Source: Clostridia bacterium (GTDB lineage Bacteria; Bacillota; Clostridia; Oscillospirales; Acutalibacteraceae). From it: a DNA stretch of 64,000 nucleotides. Below, piece by piece: positions 43,019-51,837 of this stretch (positions within the stretch are counted from its first letter, which is position 1; every line of letters begins with the position of its first letter). The notes under the pieces are model-generated. The model had not been told where the DNA came from. It saw only the letters and a program-made list of their open reading frames with translations, and ran no database searches. The position numbers were made by a program, and so were the translations under genes. The stretch is from assembly GCA_017481575.1 (NCBI GenBank), contig JAFUPA010000054.1, positions 1 to 64,000 of the forward strand. The letters are read 5' to 3'.

Positions 43019-45196
43019 ATGAAAAAACCTACATTTTATTTAGGCGAATTCACACAGCGTGACAAGGTGTTTATCACTGCGGACAACGGCATTGATGTCG
43101 AAAATGTTGCATCGATTGCTTTTGACGGTGAAACTCTTTATATCACCCAGCCCGACTGTCTTGTTGAATACGCAGACGGCAAAATCAAAAGAATTTCTGC
43201 TAATGTTTCAAAGCTCTTCACACGTCAGGGCAGACTTTTTGCGGCTGTTGATAATTGCCTTGCAGAAATTAAAAAAGGCAAGATTAAAAAGCTTAAGGAG
43301 TTCAGCTCTCCCGTTGTTGATATTTCTGTCGCACTCGACAAGTCAATCTGGCTTATCACCGAGACAGAGCTTTATCTTATGGAGAACGACGAGTATACAA
43401 AAATCGTTGACCTTCCCGAAGAAACTGTATGCCTTGCCGCACTCAACAACAAGGCAAAGTATGCCGAAACAGTATACATCGGCTCAACTGTAGAGGGACT
43501 TCTTTCAATGAAGGGCAAGCGCCGCCATTGGGCAGAGCTTGTTCCCGATATCACAGGTGTCCTCAGCAGAAAAATCAACTGCATTCAGATTGATGCTCTC
43601 GGTCACCTCTGGGTTGGCTCTGACGAGGGTCTTAACATCTACGACGGCAGAAATTACTGGCTCAACGGTAACGAATTCTATTCAGTTCCCGATGGTTCAT
43701 TTAACGATATGTTCTTTGCCGCAGACGGCAAAAAGTATTTTGCAACCAACACAGGTATTGTAACTCTTATCGAGGGCAAGATTTCTTACTACTCCTTCGG
43801 TCCGTGGCTCATGCACCCGACAGTTACAAAAATCACTGTTTCAGATAACGGCACAATTGCCGCTGTTACCCCGAGAGGTATCAGCCTTATCACAGCAAAG
43901 GCTATGACACTCGGCGAGAAGGCTGGCTTGGTTGACGCACTCAGCGAGAAGTATTTTGTAAGAAACGAGGGCTACCACGTTTCAAGAAAGCTCCGCAAGT
44001 ACGGTGACCTTGATTCAGGCTGGCTTCCGAGTTCCGATAACGACGGTCTTTTCACAGGTCTTTACTGTGCAAGCCAGTGCTTCCGTTACAAAGCGACAGG
44101 TGACGAGCAGGCAAAGGCAAATGCAAAAAGAGCCGTTGAAGCTATGATTAAGCTCACCGAGGTTACAGGCAGAGAAGGCTTCACAGCAAGAGCAACACGC
44201 TACTCAACAGAAGAAAACTTCGGCACGGGTGTGCGTGAAGAGTGGCACTATTGTGAGGATAACCCCGACTGCGAGTGGCTCGGCGAAACCTCAAGTGACG
44301 AGATGACAGGTCACTACTTCGCTTACGGCATCTATTTTGACCTTGTTGCAGACGAGGATGAAAAGAAGAAGATTGCCGAGGTTGTAAAGAAAATCACGGA
44401 CCACATTCTCGACCATAACTTCCACCTCACAGACGTTGACGGTGTGCCGACAACATGGGCAAACTGGGAACCAGACCTTCTTAACAACGACGACAGATGG
44501 TACTACGAGCGTGGTACAAACTCACTCGAAATTCTCTCTTTCCTCAAGACTACTTACCACGTAACAGGTGACGAGAAGTACGAGAAGGTTTTTGATATGC
44601 TTATCGAAAAGCACCACTATGCAATGAACTGTATTCAGTACAAGTGCGAGGATGCTCACATTGCACACATCGACGACCAGCTTGACTTCGTTAACATCTA
44701 TCCGCTTCTTGTTTATACCGATAACGAGGCACAGAAGGAAATCTTCAAAATGGGTCTCACACATCATTGGGCTTATGAAAGAGTTGAGCGTTCACCGTTC
44801 TTCAACATTGTTTACGGTGCACTCACAAACAACTCTTGCGATATTGAAGAAGCCGCAAAGTCACTTTCAGAGATGAATCTTGACTTCGTAAGATGGCCTG
44901 TTTACAACAGCTACCGTAAGGACATCGTTTGGGACACAGAGCAGGAGGAAACAGGCGTTCCCGCACAGCTCAAGTATCCCGTCGAGTATTGGTCAAGACT
45001 TCTTGTTCACTACGACGGCAACCAGTTTATCTGTGACTCGGGCGCAGAGGAGTTTGTTGAAATCAACTCAAAGCGCACAAACAAGACACTCACACTCCCC
45101 GGCACATCGGGCGCAAACGCAATGAGCGCATCAATGCCGTATGTTTTCCTTCTTCCTTATTGGATGGGCAGATACTACGGACTTCTCGGTGATTGA
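43019..45196 (+). CDS. Beta-propeller plus alpha/alpha-barrel protein, unknown function
   Basis: A 725-residue protein without signal peptide or membrane helix. Residues 1-310 are beta-rich with a repeated pattern including HLWVGSDEGLNIYDG (about 194-208), the mark of two-component-regulator propeller repeats. Residues 320-725 are helical with aromatic and acidic clusters (GYHVSRKLRKYGD, GTGVREEWHYCEDNPDCEWLGETSSDEMTGHY, YWSRLLVHYDG), as in (alpha/alpha)6 or (alpha/alpha)7 glycan enzymes. No family is recognised. It could be a cytoplasmic glycan-processing enzyme with a sensing domain. AAGGATG precedes the ATG. Confidence 0.6.
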   Translation: MKKPTFYLGEFTQRDKVFITADNGIDVENVASIAFDGETLYITQPDCLVEYADGKIKRISANVSKLFTRQGRLFAAVDNCLAEIKKGKIKKLKEFSSPVVDISVALDKSIWLITETELYLMENDEYTKIVDLPEETVCLAALNNKAKYAETVYIGSTVEGLLSMKGKRRHWAELVPDITGVLSRKINCIQIDALGHLWVGSDEGLNIYDGRNYWLNGNEFYSVPDGSFNDMFFAADGKKYFATNTGIVTLIEGKISYYSFGPWLMHPTVTKITVSDNGTIAAVTPRGISLITAKAMTLGEKAGLVDALSEKYFVRNEGYHVSRKLRKYGDLDSGWLPSSDNDGLFTGLYCASQCFRYKATGDEQAKANAKRAVEAMIKLTEVTGREGFTARATRYSTEENFGTGVREEWHYCEDNPDCEWLGETSSDEMTGHYFAYGIYFDLVADEDEKKKIAEVVKKITDHILDHNFHLTDVDGVPTTWANWEPDLLNNDDRWYYERGTNSLEILSFLKTTYHVTGDEKYEKVFDMLIEKHHYAMNCIQYKCEDAHIAHIDDQLDFVNIYPLLVYTDNEAQKEIFKMGLTHHWAYERVERSPFFNIVYGALTNNSCDIEEAAKSLSEMNLDFVRWPVYNSYRKDIVWDTEQEETGVPAQLKYPVEYWSRLLVHYDGNQFICDSGAEEFVEINSKRTNKTLTLPGTSGANAMSASMPYVFLLPYWMGRYYGLLGD

Positions 45197-45210
45197 TAAA
45201 TAAAAGCACA

Positions 45211-45247
45211 ACCCTCATTCGTAATCGGCGAATGAGGGTATTTTTTT
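45211..45247 (+). terminator. Intrinsic terminator
   Basis: A perfect 11-bp stem (45211-45221, 45229-45239), a 7-base loop and seven T residues. Confidence 0.9.
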
Positions 45248-45255
45248 GTGAAGCA

Positions 45256-45284
45256 TTGAAGATTTAATCAATTTATTGTATACT
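45256..45284 (+). promoter_or_regulatory. Promoter of the GH71/99-like gene
   Basis: TTGAAG (45256-45261), 17 bases, TATACT (45279-45284). Confidence 0.55.
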
Positions 45285-45316
45285 CAATTTATAAAATACA
45301 TTCAGGGAGTGGTTTT

Positions 45317-47191
45317 GTGTTGAGAATTTTTCAGGTATTTATATCAGTTTTAACAACGGTTTTTATGCTTCCGTCTATGATCGGTCTCGGTCTTTTCGGC
45401 ACGGGTAACATAAACGAAAACACTCACGGCGATGTGCGTCCCGACACTTGGGTTGCGGTTGACGGACTCGGCAGAACTTTACCTGCTTATGAAGAGGTAG
45501 GGGATAGGGATGACGAAAAATTTGTCGGTTTGTTTTATTGGACATGGCACTATAATTTTGCTTCGGGCTATGAAGCTGACAATGTGACCGAAATTCTTGA
45601 AAAAAATCCCGAGGCTGTTCGTGATTTCTCGCATCCTGTATGGGAAAATACTCCCAGCGGCAAGCCGTACCATTGGAATGAGCCGCTTTTCGGCTATTAT
45701 CAGAATCTTGATGAATATGTTGTAAGAAAGCACGCTGAAATGATTGCAGATGCAGGTGTGGACGTTATCATCTTCGATTGCACAAACGGAACTTACACAT
45801 GGGAACCTGCCTATGAAGTGCTTTTTAAGGTTTTTGACGAGGCAATCAACGATGGCGTTAATGTTCCGCAGATTGCGTTTTTGCTTCCGTTTTCTGCGTC
45901 CCAAGATGCAAACACATCTCTTCGTCAGCTTTATGAGGATATTTATTCACAGGGCAGATACAAGCATCTTTGGTTTATGTGGGACGGTAAGCCGCTCATA
46001 ATGGCACGTGAGGGTTCACTCGATGAATCTGACCCTTATGAGAAAGAAATTATAGATTTCTTTACTTTCAGAGAAAACAGCGCAACATATTTTGATAAAG
46101 ATAACAGTATAACAAAAAATATATGGGGCTGGTGCAGTTCATATCCGCAGACGAAGTTCAGTACTTCTCTTTTCGGAGGCACGGAGCAGATGTGCGTTTC
46201 TGTTGCACAGAATGCCGCTGACGGTCAGCTTGTTGCGATGAATAGCGGAGGCAATGTCCAGGGCAGAAGCTTCACTCACGGTGATTATTCATACAGCTAT
46301 AAAAAGGGCGATGAAATTGTCACGGTAAACTCTTCAACCGAAAATGCGATGCTTTACGGTCTTAATTTCCAGCAACAATGGGACTATGCAATTGAATGTG
46401 ACCCCGACTTCATTTTTGTCACGGGTTGGAACGAGTGGATTGCAGGCAGACATGACACCTGGCAGGGTACGGAAAATGCTTTCCCTGACCAGTTTTGTGA
46501 TGAGTACAGCCGTGATATTGAGCCGTCTGCAGGTGTGTTGAAAGACCACTATTATTATCAGCTTTGTGCAAATATCCGCCGTTTTAAGGGTGTTTCCGAG
46601 CCGATGAAGACTTCGGGCGGACAGACAATCAACATCTACGGTGCCGACAGTCAATGGAATTGGGTTGAGAATGAATATTTCCATTACACGGGCAGTACCC
46701 GAGACAGAGATGCTGACGGCTGGGTAGGTCTTCATTACGAAAACCACACAATGCGTAACGATTTTAAAAATGTCAAGGTTACATATGACAATAAAAACGT
46801 TTACTTCCGAATTGAAACGGCGGAAGATATCACACCTTACACCGATTCCGCTTGGATGAGAATTCTGCTTGACACCGATATGTCGGGCAAGAGTGCAAAC
46901 TGGGAAGGTTTTGAGTACATAATCAACCGAGATTCTGCGGACAGCTCAACTCTGACGGTTGAAAAATCAACGGGCGGCTGGAGCTTTGAACAGACAGGAA
47001 CGGCACTGTACCGAATTAACGGCAATGTTATGTATCTTTCTGTACCGAGAGCCGCACTCGGACTTTCTTCGGGTACGGAGATTCACTTTAATTTCAAGCT
47101 TTCTGACAATATGCAGGCAGACGGAGACATAATGGACTTCTATCAGAACGGCGACGTCGCACCCGGCGGCAGATTTATGTTTGCTGTTTAG
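45317..47191 (+). CDS. GH71/99-like glycoside hydrolase with C-terminal CBM9-like domain
   Basis: A 624-residue protein with an N-terminal hydrophobic signal (about residues 1-24). The catalytic part (about 60-430) has VGLFYWTWH, AEMIADAGVDVIIFDCTNG and the characteristic FVTGWNEWIAG near residue 368, a motif shared by GH71/GH99-like and WbsX-like proteins. Residues 440-624 (VTYDNKNVYFRIETAEDI, WMRILLDTD) resemble a CBM9-like sugar-binding module. It is secreted and probably cuts mannan or other alpha-glycans. The GTG start is used because GGGAG precedes it. A GPH-type symporter gene follows with its own promoter. Confidence 0.78.
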   Translation: MLRIFQVFISVLTTVFMLPSMIGLGLFGTGNINENTHGDVRPDTWVAVDGLGRTLPAYEEVGDRDDEKFVGLFYWTWHYNFASGYEADNVTEILEKNPEAVRDFSHPVWENTPSGKPYHWNEPLFGYYQNLDEYVVRKHAEMIADAGVDVIIFDCTNGTYTWEPAYEVLFKVFDEAINDGVNVPQIAFLLPFSASQDANTSLRQLYEDIYSQGRYKHLWFMWDGKPLIMAREGSLDESDPYEKEIIDFFTFRENSATYFDKDNSITKNIWGWCSSYPQTKFSTSLFGGTEQMCVSVAQNAADGQLVAMNSGGNVQGRSFTHGDYSYSYKKGDEIVTVNSSTENAMLYGLNFQQQWDYAIECDPDFIFVTGWNEWIAGRHDTWQGTENAFPDQFCDEYSRDIEPSAGVLKDHYYYQLCANIRRFKGVSEPMKTSGGQTINIYGADSQWNWVENEYFHYTGSTRDRDADGWVGLHYENHTMRNDFKNVKVTYDNKNVYFRIETAEDITPYTDSAWMRILLDTDMSGKSANWEGFEYIINRDSADSSTLTVEKSTGGWSFEQTGTALYRINGNVMYLSVPRAALGLSSGTEIHFNFKLSDNMQADGDIMDFYQNGDVAPGGRFMFAV

Positions 47192-47244
47192 GTTGTTGTG
47201 CAATTTGCATTATCTTTAAAACAAAAAATCTACCTCTCGGTCAC

Positions 47245-47273
47245 TTGACGAAAAATTTGATATCAAGTACAAT
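47245..47273 (+). promoter_or_regulatory. Promoter of the GPH symporter gene
   Basis: TTGACG (47245-47250), 17 bases, TACAAT (47268-47273). Confidence 0.55.
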
Positions 47274-47304
47274 ATATATGTATAATTGAACGAGGAGGCG
47301 AAGT

Positions 47305-48795
47305 ATGGCTATTGAGACTAAACAACCTCAGGTAGAGGAAAAGGCTCACCGTCCGTTACCGAAGGGCAGGCGATACGTCGGAGCGATGGAAACTGCGGCT
47401 TACATTGCGCAGGACTTTGCAGACAGCTTTTCAATCGGTAAATACCAGAACCGATTTATCTGGGACGTTGTAGGAATTGATTTTAACATCAATGGCGTTG
47501 TAACTCTTTTTACCGGTATATGGGATGTTTTTAACGACACCTTTATCAGTGCAATGGTTGACCGTACAAGAACACGTTGGGGTAAATTCAGACCATATCT
47601 CTTATGGATGAAAATGCCGCTTACTTTGTTTGGTATGCTTTATTGGTTTATGCCGATATTCTTCCCGAACACATCAGCAACTTATCTTCCGAAGCTGATT
47701 TTCTATTTTGCATTCAGCATTATTAACGAAACTGCAGGCACATTCATTTCAATTTCACAAACAGGCTTGCTTTCAACCATAACGCCAAACCCGGAAGAAC
47801 GTGTGCGGCTTATTTCGCAGGCAAAATTGTTCTCACGTTTTCTGGGTGAACAGATACCCGAATGGATTATGGGCATTTTCATTGACCTTATAAACTCAAA
47901 TACAGTCAAGTGGAAAATGCAGAACCTGTTTATCGGAATGGGTGCGGCAACAAGCATAATTTCCGCATTGATGACCGTTTGGTTCTATATGGTTTCAAAA
48001 GAGCGAGTTATGCAGTCAGTTGAAAAGCCGAGCATCAAAGATGGCTTCAAAGCTATCTTTAATAACAAGCCTCTTCTGATTATTACTCTTTCGGATTTCT
48101 TTAGTGGCTTCAGTATCGGCCAAAGCCGTTCGGACTATTACATAGATGTTCTCGGTTCAGCATCGTTGCAGACTATTGTCGGCATTCCGGCTTATCCGAT
48201 CCTGAACCTCAGCTACACGTGGGTTGCTCCGTTAAGAAGGCGGTTTACATCAAAAACCTTGTGGATTCTTGAAGATATTTGGACGGATATGTGTTGGTTG
48301 ATTGTTTTCGGCCTCGGTTCGATTAACAAGAACTTTATGAGCCGAAAGTTTATGATACCGACAATGGCAATTGAAGAAGTCTTTGAAATGATGGTTTACG
48401 GTGTGCGCCACACCATACCCGATGAGCTTTATAATGAATCAATGGACTATTGCGAATGGAAAAACGGTTACCGTGTTGAAGCGATGACAGGTGTTGCAAG
48501 AGGTCTTGTTAAGAAAATGCAGGGTGTCCTGATGAATTCGGTCAAGCAGTTTGTTCTTGCAAGAGTCGGCTATGTTCAGGGTGCGGCAATCGGTACACAG
48601 AGCGACAAGGCAAAATGGTGGCTCTTTGCACTCGGCACAGGTGTTCCGATTATCACAAGCAGTCTCGGCATTATCCCCAAGTTCTTCTATCCGATTAACA
48701 ATAATGTACGTGACACAATGTACGCAGAGCTTGCAGAGCGTCGCAGTGCAGTTGTAAAGCAGATGGAACAGCTCAGCGCAAGCATTGAGGCTTAA
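47305..48795 (+). CDS. GPH-family sugar:cation symporter (MFS, MelB-like)
   Basis: A 496-residue membrane protein with about 12 helices. The motif WDVFNDTFISAMVDRTRTRWGKFRPYLLW (spanning about residues 72-100, key Asp, Arg-Thr-Arg and Gly-Lys-Phe-Arg-Pro) is the signature loop of glycoside-pentoside-hexuronide transporters. It imports a sugar or glycoside with Na+ or H+. A long soluble stretch around 300-400 is unusual for MelB and has a GVRHTIPDELYNES sequence. CGAGGAGGCG lies upstream. The neighbouring secreted GH71/99-like enzyme may supply its substrate. Confidence 0.88.
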   Translation: MAIETKQPQVEEKAHRPLPKGRRYVGAMETAAYIAQDFADSFSIGKYQNRFIWDVVGIDFNINGVVTLFTGIWDVFNDTFISAMVDRTRTRWGKFRPYLLWMKMPLTLFGMLYWFMPIFFPNTSATYLPKLIFYFAFSIINETAGTFISISQTGLLSTITPNPEERVRLISQAKLFSRFLGEQIPEWIMGIFIDLINSNTVKWKMQNLFIGMGAATSIISALMTVWFYMVSKERVMQSVEKPSIKDGFKAIFNNKPLLIITLSDFFSGFSIGQSRSDYYIDVLGSASLQTIVGIPAYPILNLSYTWVAPLRRRFTSKTLWILEDIWTDMCWLIVFGLGSINKNFMSRKFMIPTMAIEEVFEMMVYGVRHTIPDELYNESMDYCEWKNGYRVEAMTGVARGLVKKMQGVLMNSVKQFVLARVGYVQGAAIGTQSDKAKWWLFALGTGVPIITSSLGIIPKFFYPINNNVRDTMYAELAERRSAVVKQMEQLSASIEA

Positions 48796-48813
48796 AATAT
48801 TTACAAAACAAAA

Positions 48814-48848
48814 CGAGGTAATGCAGTTGCATTACCTCGAATTTCTTT
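48814..48848. terminator. Bidirectional terminator
   Basis: A perfect 12-bp inverted repeat (48814-48825, 48828-48839) with a 2-base loop and a T-run, between convergent genes. Confidence 0.85.
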
Positions 48849-48856
48849 TTATATCA

Positions 48857-49705
48857 TCAGTTACAGAGAATGTCTGTTTCCATATATCTGACGCCCATAT
48901 CATAGAGCATCTTTGCATCTTCAATAGTATTGACCGTCCAGAAAGAAACGCCGACACCTGCATCGATTGCAAGCTGCATGGAAGCCTTGTCGTTACGGCT
49001 GAAATTAGCTGAAAGCCATACGTTATCACCGAGAGCCTTGGCAGCAGCGATGTTTTCGTTTGTAATTTCATCTACAAGGTACCACAGCTCGATTGAGGGG
49101 TCAATTTCGTGGATAACCTTGAGCTGTTCAAGGTCAAAGGAAATGATAATGGATTCTTCAGCAAGCCCTTTTTCGTGAACAGCCTCAACTACAGTATAAA
49201 GCAGGTCGTAGTTATCTGCCTTAATTTCAATCTGCGGTCTTGTGTCTGTGCCGACAAAAACATCAAGATATTCGTCAAGGGTAGGGATTCTCATATCGGG
49301 GTATTTCCAGAGGTTGGCGCCCCACTTATAGCTGAAGGTTTTAAGCTCTTCAAGTGTATAATCGCTGACCTCGCCGTACTGGCAGAATTTTGCATCGGTA
49401 GAGCTGTTGTGAATAACAACCCACTCGTTGTCTTTTGTAAGGTGTATATCACACTCGGCAGAATAGTAGTTGTGGTTTACCGCTTCTACAAAAGAGGGGA
49501 GAGAGTTTTCGGGAGCAAGAGCACTTACACCACGGTGTGCGGTAAGGTAAACGGGGTCGTCAGGCGAGCTGATACCGTTTTCAGAAATCGAAATAAGCTC
49601 CTGCGGCTGGTTAAAAAGTTTGACGATGTAGTAAGACGGTGACCATGCCGACAAATAAATCGGCACAAGAATCAATGTGATGATTTTGTTGATGAATGCA
49701 AGCAT
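48857..49705 (-). CDS. Membrane-anchored glycerophosphodiester phosphodiesterase
   Basis: A 282-residue GDPD-family protein. An N-terminal hydrophobic segment (about 3-25) anchors it. The catalytic barrel shows LTAHRGVSALAPENS (about 55-69, catalytic His-Arg), AECDIHLTKDNEWVVIHN (Glu-Asp pair and second His) and IEIKADN. It splits glycerophosphodiesters to glycerol 3-phosphate and an alcohol, outside the cell. The start at 49705 follows GGAAAGGA; an in-frame upstream start adds 16 residues without a site. Confidence 0.92.
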   Translation of the reverse strand: MLAFINKIITLILVPIYLSAWSPSYYIVKLFNQPQELISISENGISSPDDPVYLTAHRGVSALAPENSLPSFVEAVNHNYYSAECDIHLTKDNEWVVIHNSSTDAKFCQYGEVSDYTLEELKTFSYKWGANLWKYPDMRIPTLDEYLDVFVGTDTRPQIEIKADNYDLLYTVVEAVHEKGLAEESIIISFDLEQLKVIHEIDPSIELWYLVDEITNENIAAAKALGDNVWLSANFSRNDKASMQLAIDAGVGVSFWTVNTIEDAKMLYDMGVRYMETDILCN

Positions 49706-49779
49706 TTGAACATATCCTTTCCTAAAAATTATTTTATAAGGGTATTGTAGCACTTATGTGCAAGAAAGGCAATGGATTT

Positions 49780-50694
49780 TTAAACTTTGGCAGGTACTTT
49801 TTCTTCCGCTGTTTTTGCCTCTTTTTTATCAAAAAACGATGTGAAATTGATTATGAATAACAGGGCATAAGCAACCCACATCGGCAAATTTTCAATGAAC
49901 GCACTTTTGCCTACCGTTACAAGAAGAACAAGCATAAGTACAAGCACCGCAACAAAAACTATTGTTGCAATCATGTATTTTTTATCCTTTTGTCTGAATT
50001 TATGTAAAAGGAAGATAATCACGCCAGCCGCACCTAAAAACGCAAAGATGAGAGCCGTTGCCCAGTGTGCCAGACAACGAGGTGTCATAACAAGGTCAAG
50101 CCCTGCGGACGGCACGTTGATTGTGACAAAAATCGAAGCACAGCCGAGCGATGTGACAATCACACCCGCCTTACCCTTGTAGTTGTTTTTACGGTACATA
50201 TAAAGCGTGTTTGTGAAAATAGACAGCGAAGCCAGCACGCCCCAAATCTTGAAATACCACGGATAACGCAGACCGAGCATACTTGCAGTAACATCGGTTA
50301 AAATATTGCCGAACTGCTCGGGAAAGCTTAAAAATCCGTACCAAGTAATAAAGGCGAAGCCTGCAATAAGATTGGCAACACAAAAAACAGTTGTTGCCTT
50401 GGTGAGCTTTTCTGCAAACAGAATCTTCTTAATAAAGAAAGCGTAGAAAAACAGCAAAACGGTCGAAAAAATGACCCACAGCCAATAAACCGTTGCGTTG
50501 GCATATAAAGGCTCATAGAGCATACCGTCAAATTTTGCAACAAAATCTTCGGCAGGTAAGCTCATATCCGCCTCGGTCGGGATAATATACGGATACTGAT
50601 TCCAGCTCATAAAGACAGACATCCATAATCCGTAAATTATTGCGACAAAACTCATAAGACCCGTATAAATTTTCATCATTTTATTATCGGTCAT
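49780..50694 (-). CDS. Polytopic membrane protein, unknown function
   Basis: A 304-residue membrane protein with about eight helices (near 10-30, 78-98, 110-130, 150-172, 180-200, 210-235, 245-265 and 272-290) and a Lys/Glu/Ala-rich C-terminal tail. An outward loop after the first helix (WNQYPYIIPTEADM) is soluble. The start at 50694 is chosen because GGGAGG stands 10 bases upstream. It lies 75 bases upstream of the GDPD gene on the same strand, so the two may be cotranscribed. No family is recognised. Confidence 0.65.
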   Translation of the reverse strand: MTDNKMMKIYTGLMSFVAIIYGLWMSVFMSWNQYPYIIPTEADMSLPAEDFVAKFDGMLYEPLYANATVYWLWVIFSTVLLFFYAFFIKKILFAEKLTKATTVFCVANLIAGFAFITWYGFLSFPEQFGNILTDVTASMLGLRYPWYFKIWGVLASLSIFTNTLYMYRKNNYKGKAGVIVTSLGCASIFVTINVPSAGLDLVMTPRCLAHWATALIFAFLGAAGVIIFLLHKFRQKDKKYMIATIVFVAVLVLMLVLLVTVGKSAFIENLPMWVAYALLFIINFTSFFDKKEAKTAEEKVPAKV

Positions 50695-50778
50695 TATAAT
50701 CATCCTCCCATAATTCGATTTTAACACTAACCAATGCTAAAAGCAAGGAAAATGGGCGAAATTTGTTGTTTCAATCGG

Positions 50779-50807
50779 TTGAAATGTCAGTAAAAATGTG
50801 GTATTAT
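50779..50807 (+). promoter_or_regulatory. Promoter of a small peptide gene
   Basis: TTGAAA (50779-50784), 17 bases, TATTAT (50802-50807). The start would be near 50814, 45 bases before the small open frame. Confidence 0.65.
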
Positions 50808-50858
50808 ATCTCCCGGCTTTTGAAACAGGTATTATAAAAGGAGGAGCAGACAACGGTT

Positions 50859-50948
50859 ATGGATAACGGCATTATGGTATTGATATATGACTTAATAGCA
50901 ATCGTTCAGAACACTATTGAGTTTGTCCTTGCTTTGATAAACGGTTAA
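50859..50948 (+). CDS. 29-residue hydrophobic peptide
   Basis: A short frame with a strong ribosome binding site (AAGGAGGAG, 50839-50847) and its own promoter and terminator. The peptide begins MDNGIMVLIYDLI and ends EFVLALING; it would span a membrane once, with acidic residues at positions 2, 11 and 21. Such single-span peptides occur as type I toxins, small transporter partners or signalling peptides, and nothing here decides between them. The transcript continues about 130 bases past the stop. Confidence 0.55.
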   Translation: MDNGIMVLIYDLIAIVQNTIEFVLALING

Positions 50949-51046
50949 TTCAGATACAAAAAGAAGTTACCTCAAACTTTATTTAAGAATTATCGGTTAA
51001 AGAGCGAGAGATTGTATTTAACAAAATATAATATGTAAACAATTTT

Positions 51047-51080
51047 GAGATGGCAGGATTTATCTTGCCATCTCTTTTTA
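51047..51080 (+). terminator. Intrinsic terminator of the small peptide transcript
   Basis: A 9-bp stem, GAGATGGCA/TGCCATCTC (51047-51055, 51066-51074), followed by TTTTT. Confidence 0.85.
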
Positions 51081-51086
51081 CAACTA

Positions 51087-51141
51087 TTGACATACTGACT
51101 CTTTAGGGATATAATATAGATGAGATAACTCTTTGGAGATA
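51087..51141 (+). promoter_or_regulatory. Consensus promoter with direct repeats, toxin-antitoxin operon
   Basis: TTGACA (51087-51092), 17 bases, TATAAT (51110-51115) matches the consensus perfectly. Near-identical direct repeats ACTCTTTAGGGATA (51098-51111) and ACTCTTTGGAGATA (51128-51141) are 30 bp apart and flank the -10 and start site, fitting binding by the operon's HTH protein. Confidence 0.75.
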
Positions 51142-51159
51142 GTGATTAGGAGGTTTATT

Positions 51160-51837
51160 ATGAATAAAATTATTTTATATCACGGTTCAAATGAAAAAAT
51201 TGAAAAGCCTCTTTTCGGTAAAGGTAAGGTTTATAATGATTATGGTCAAGGTTTTTATTGCACTGAACACCTAGAACTTGCCAAGGAATGGTCTTGTAAT
51301 GAGGGTGTTGACGGTTTCGCAAATAAGTATGAGATTGATTTAACGGGCTTGAAGATTTTAAATTTATCAGGGGAAGAATATACTATTCTTCATTGGCTTG
51401 CTCTGCTTATGGAGAATCGCCGTTTCCGTATATCAACTCCGGTTATGCGCAGAGGTGTTCAATGGTTGAAGGAGCACTTTTTGGTTGATATTGGTGAATA
51501 TGATTTAATTATTGGTTATCGTGCAGATGATTCATATTTTTCGTTTGCAAGAGCTTTTATAAGCAACGAAATTTCTTTAAGCCAGTTAAACTATGCAATG
51601 CGACTTGGTAAGCTTGGCGAACAATATGTTTTAAAAACCGAGAAAGCATTTAATCAGATAGAGTTTAAGTCTGCTGAATTGGCAGATAATACTATTTACT
51701 ATGCACGCAGAAAAATGCGAGATGATGAAGCTCGCAATGCTTTTTTTGCAGAGCTTGAAAAAGAAGATGTTAACGGTATTTATATGAGAGATATTATCAG
51801 AGAGGAAATGACAAGTGATGATGTACGCTTACGATGA
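51160..51837 (+). CDS. DUF3990-like ADP-ribosyltransferase-fold toxin candidate
   Basis: A 225-residue protein. It opens with ILYHGSNEKIEKP (5-17, His8) and DYGQGFYCTEHLELAKEWS (27-45, Tyr33), the H-Y pair layout of ADP-ribosyltransferase (ART) folds and of DUF3990. A later LGKLGEQYVLKTEKA (about 145-159) could supply the third conserved acid. The start at 51160 follows TAGGAGG. Its end overlaps the following HTH gene by 20 bases, so the two are coupled as in toxin-antitoxin pairs. AT-rich composition suggests transfer. Toxic activity is inferred. Confidence 0.75.
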   Translation: MNKIILYHGSNEKIEKPLFGKGKVYNDYGQGFYCTEHLELAKEWSCNEGVDGFANKYEIDLTGLKILNLSGEEYTILHWLALLMENRRFRISTPVMRRGVQWLKEHFLVDIGEYDLIIGYRADDSYFSFARAFISNEISLSQLNYAMRLGKLGEQYVLKTEKAFNQIEFKSAELADNTIYYARRKMRDDEARNAFFAELEKEDVNGIYMRDIIREEMTSDDVRLR

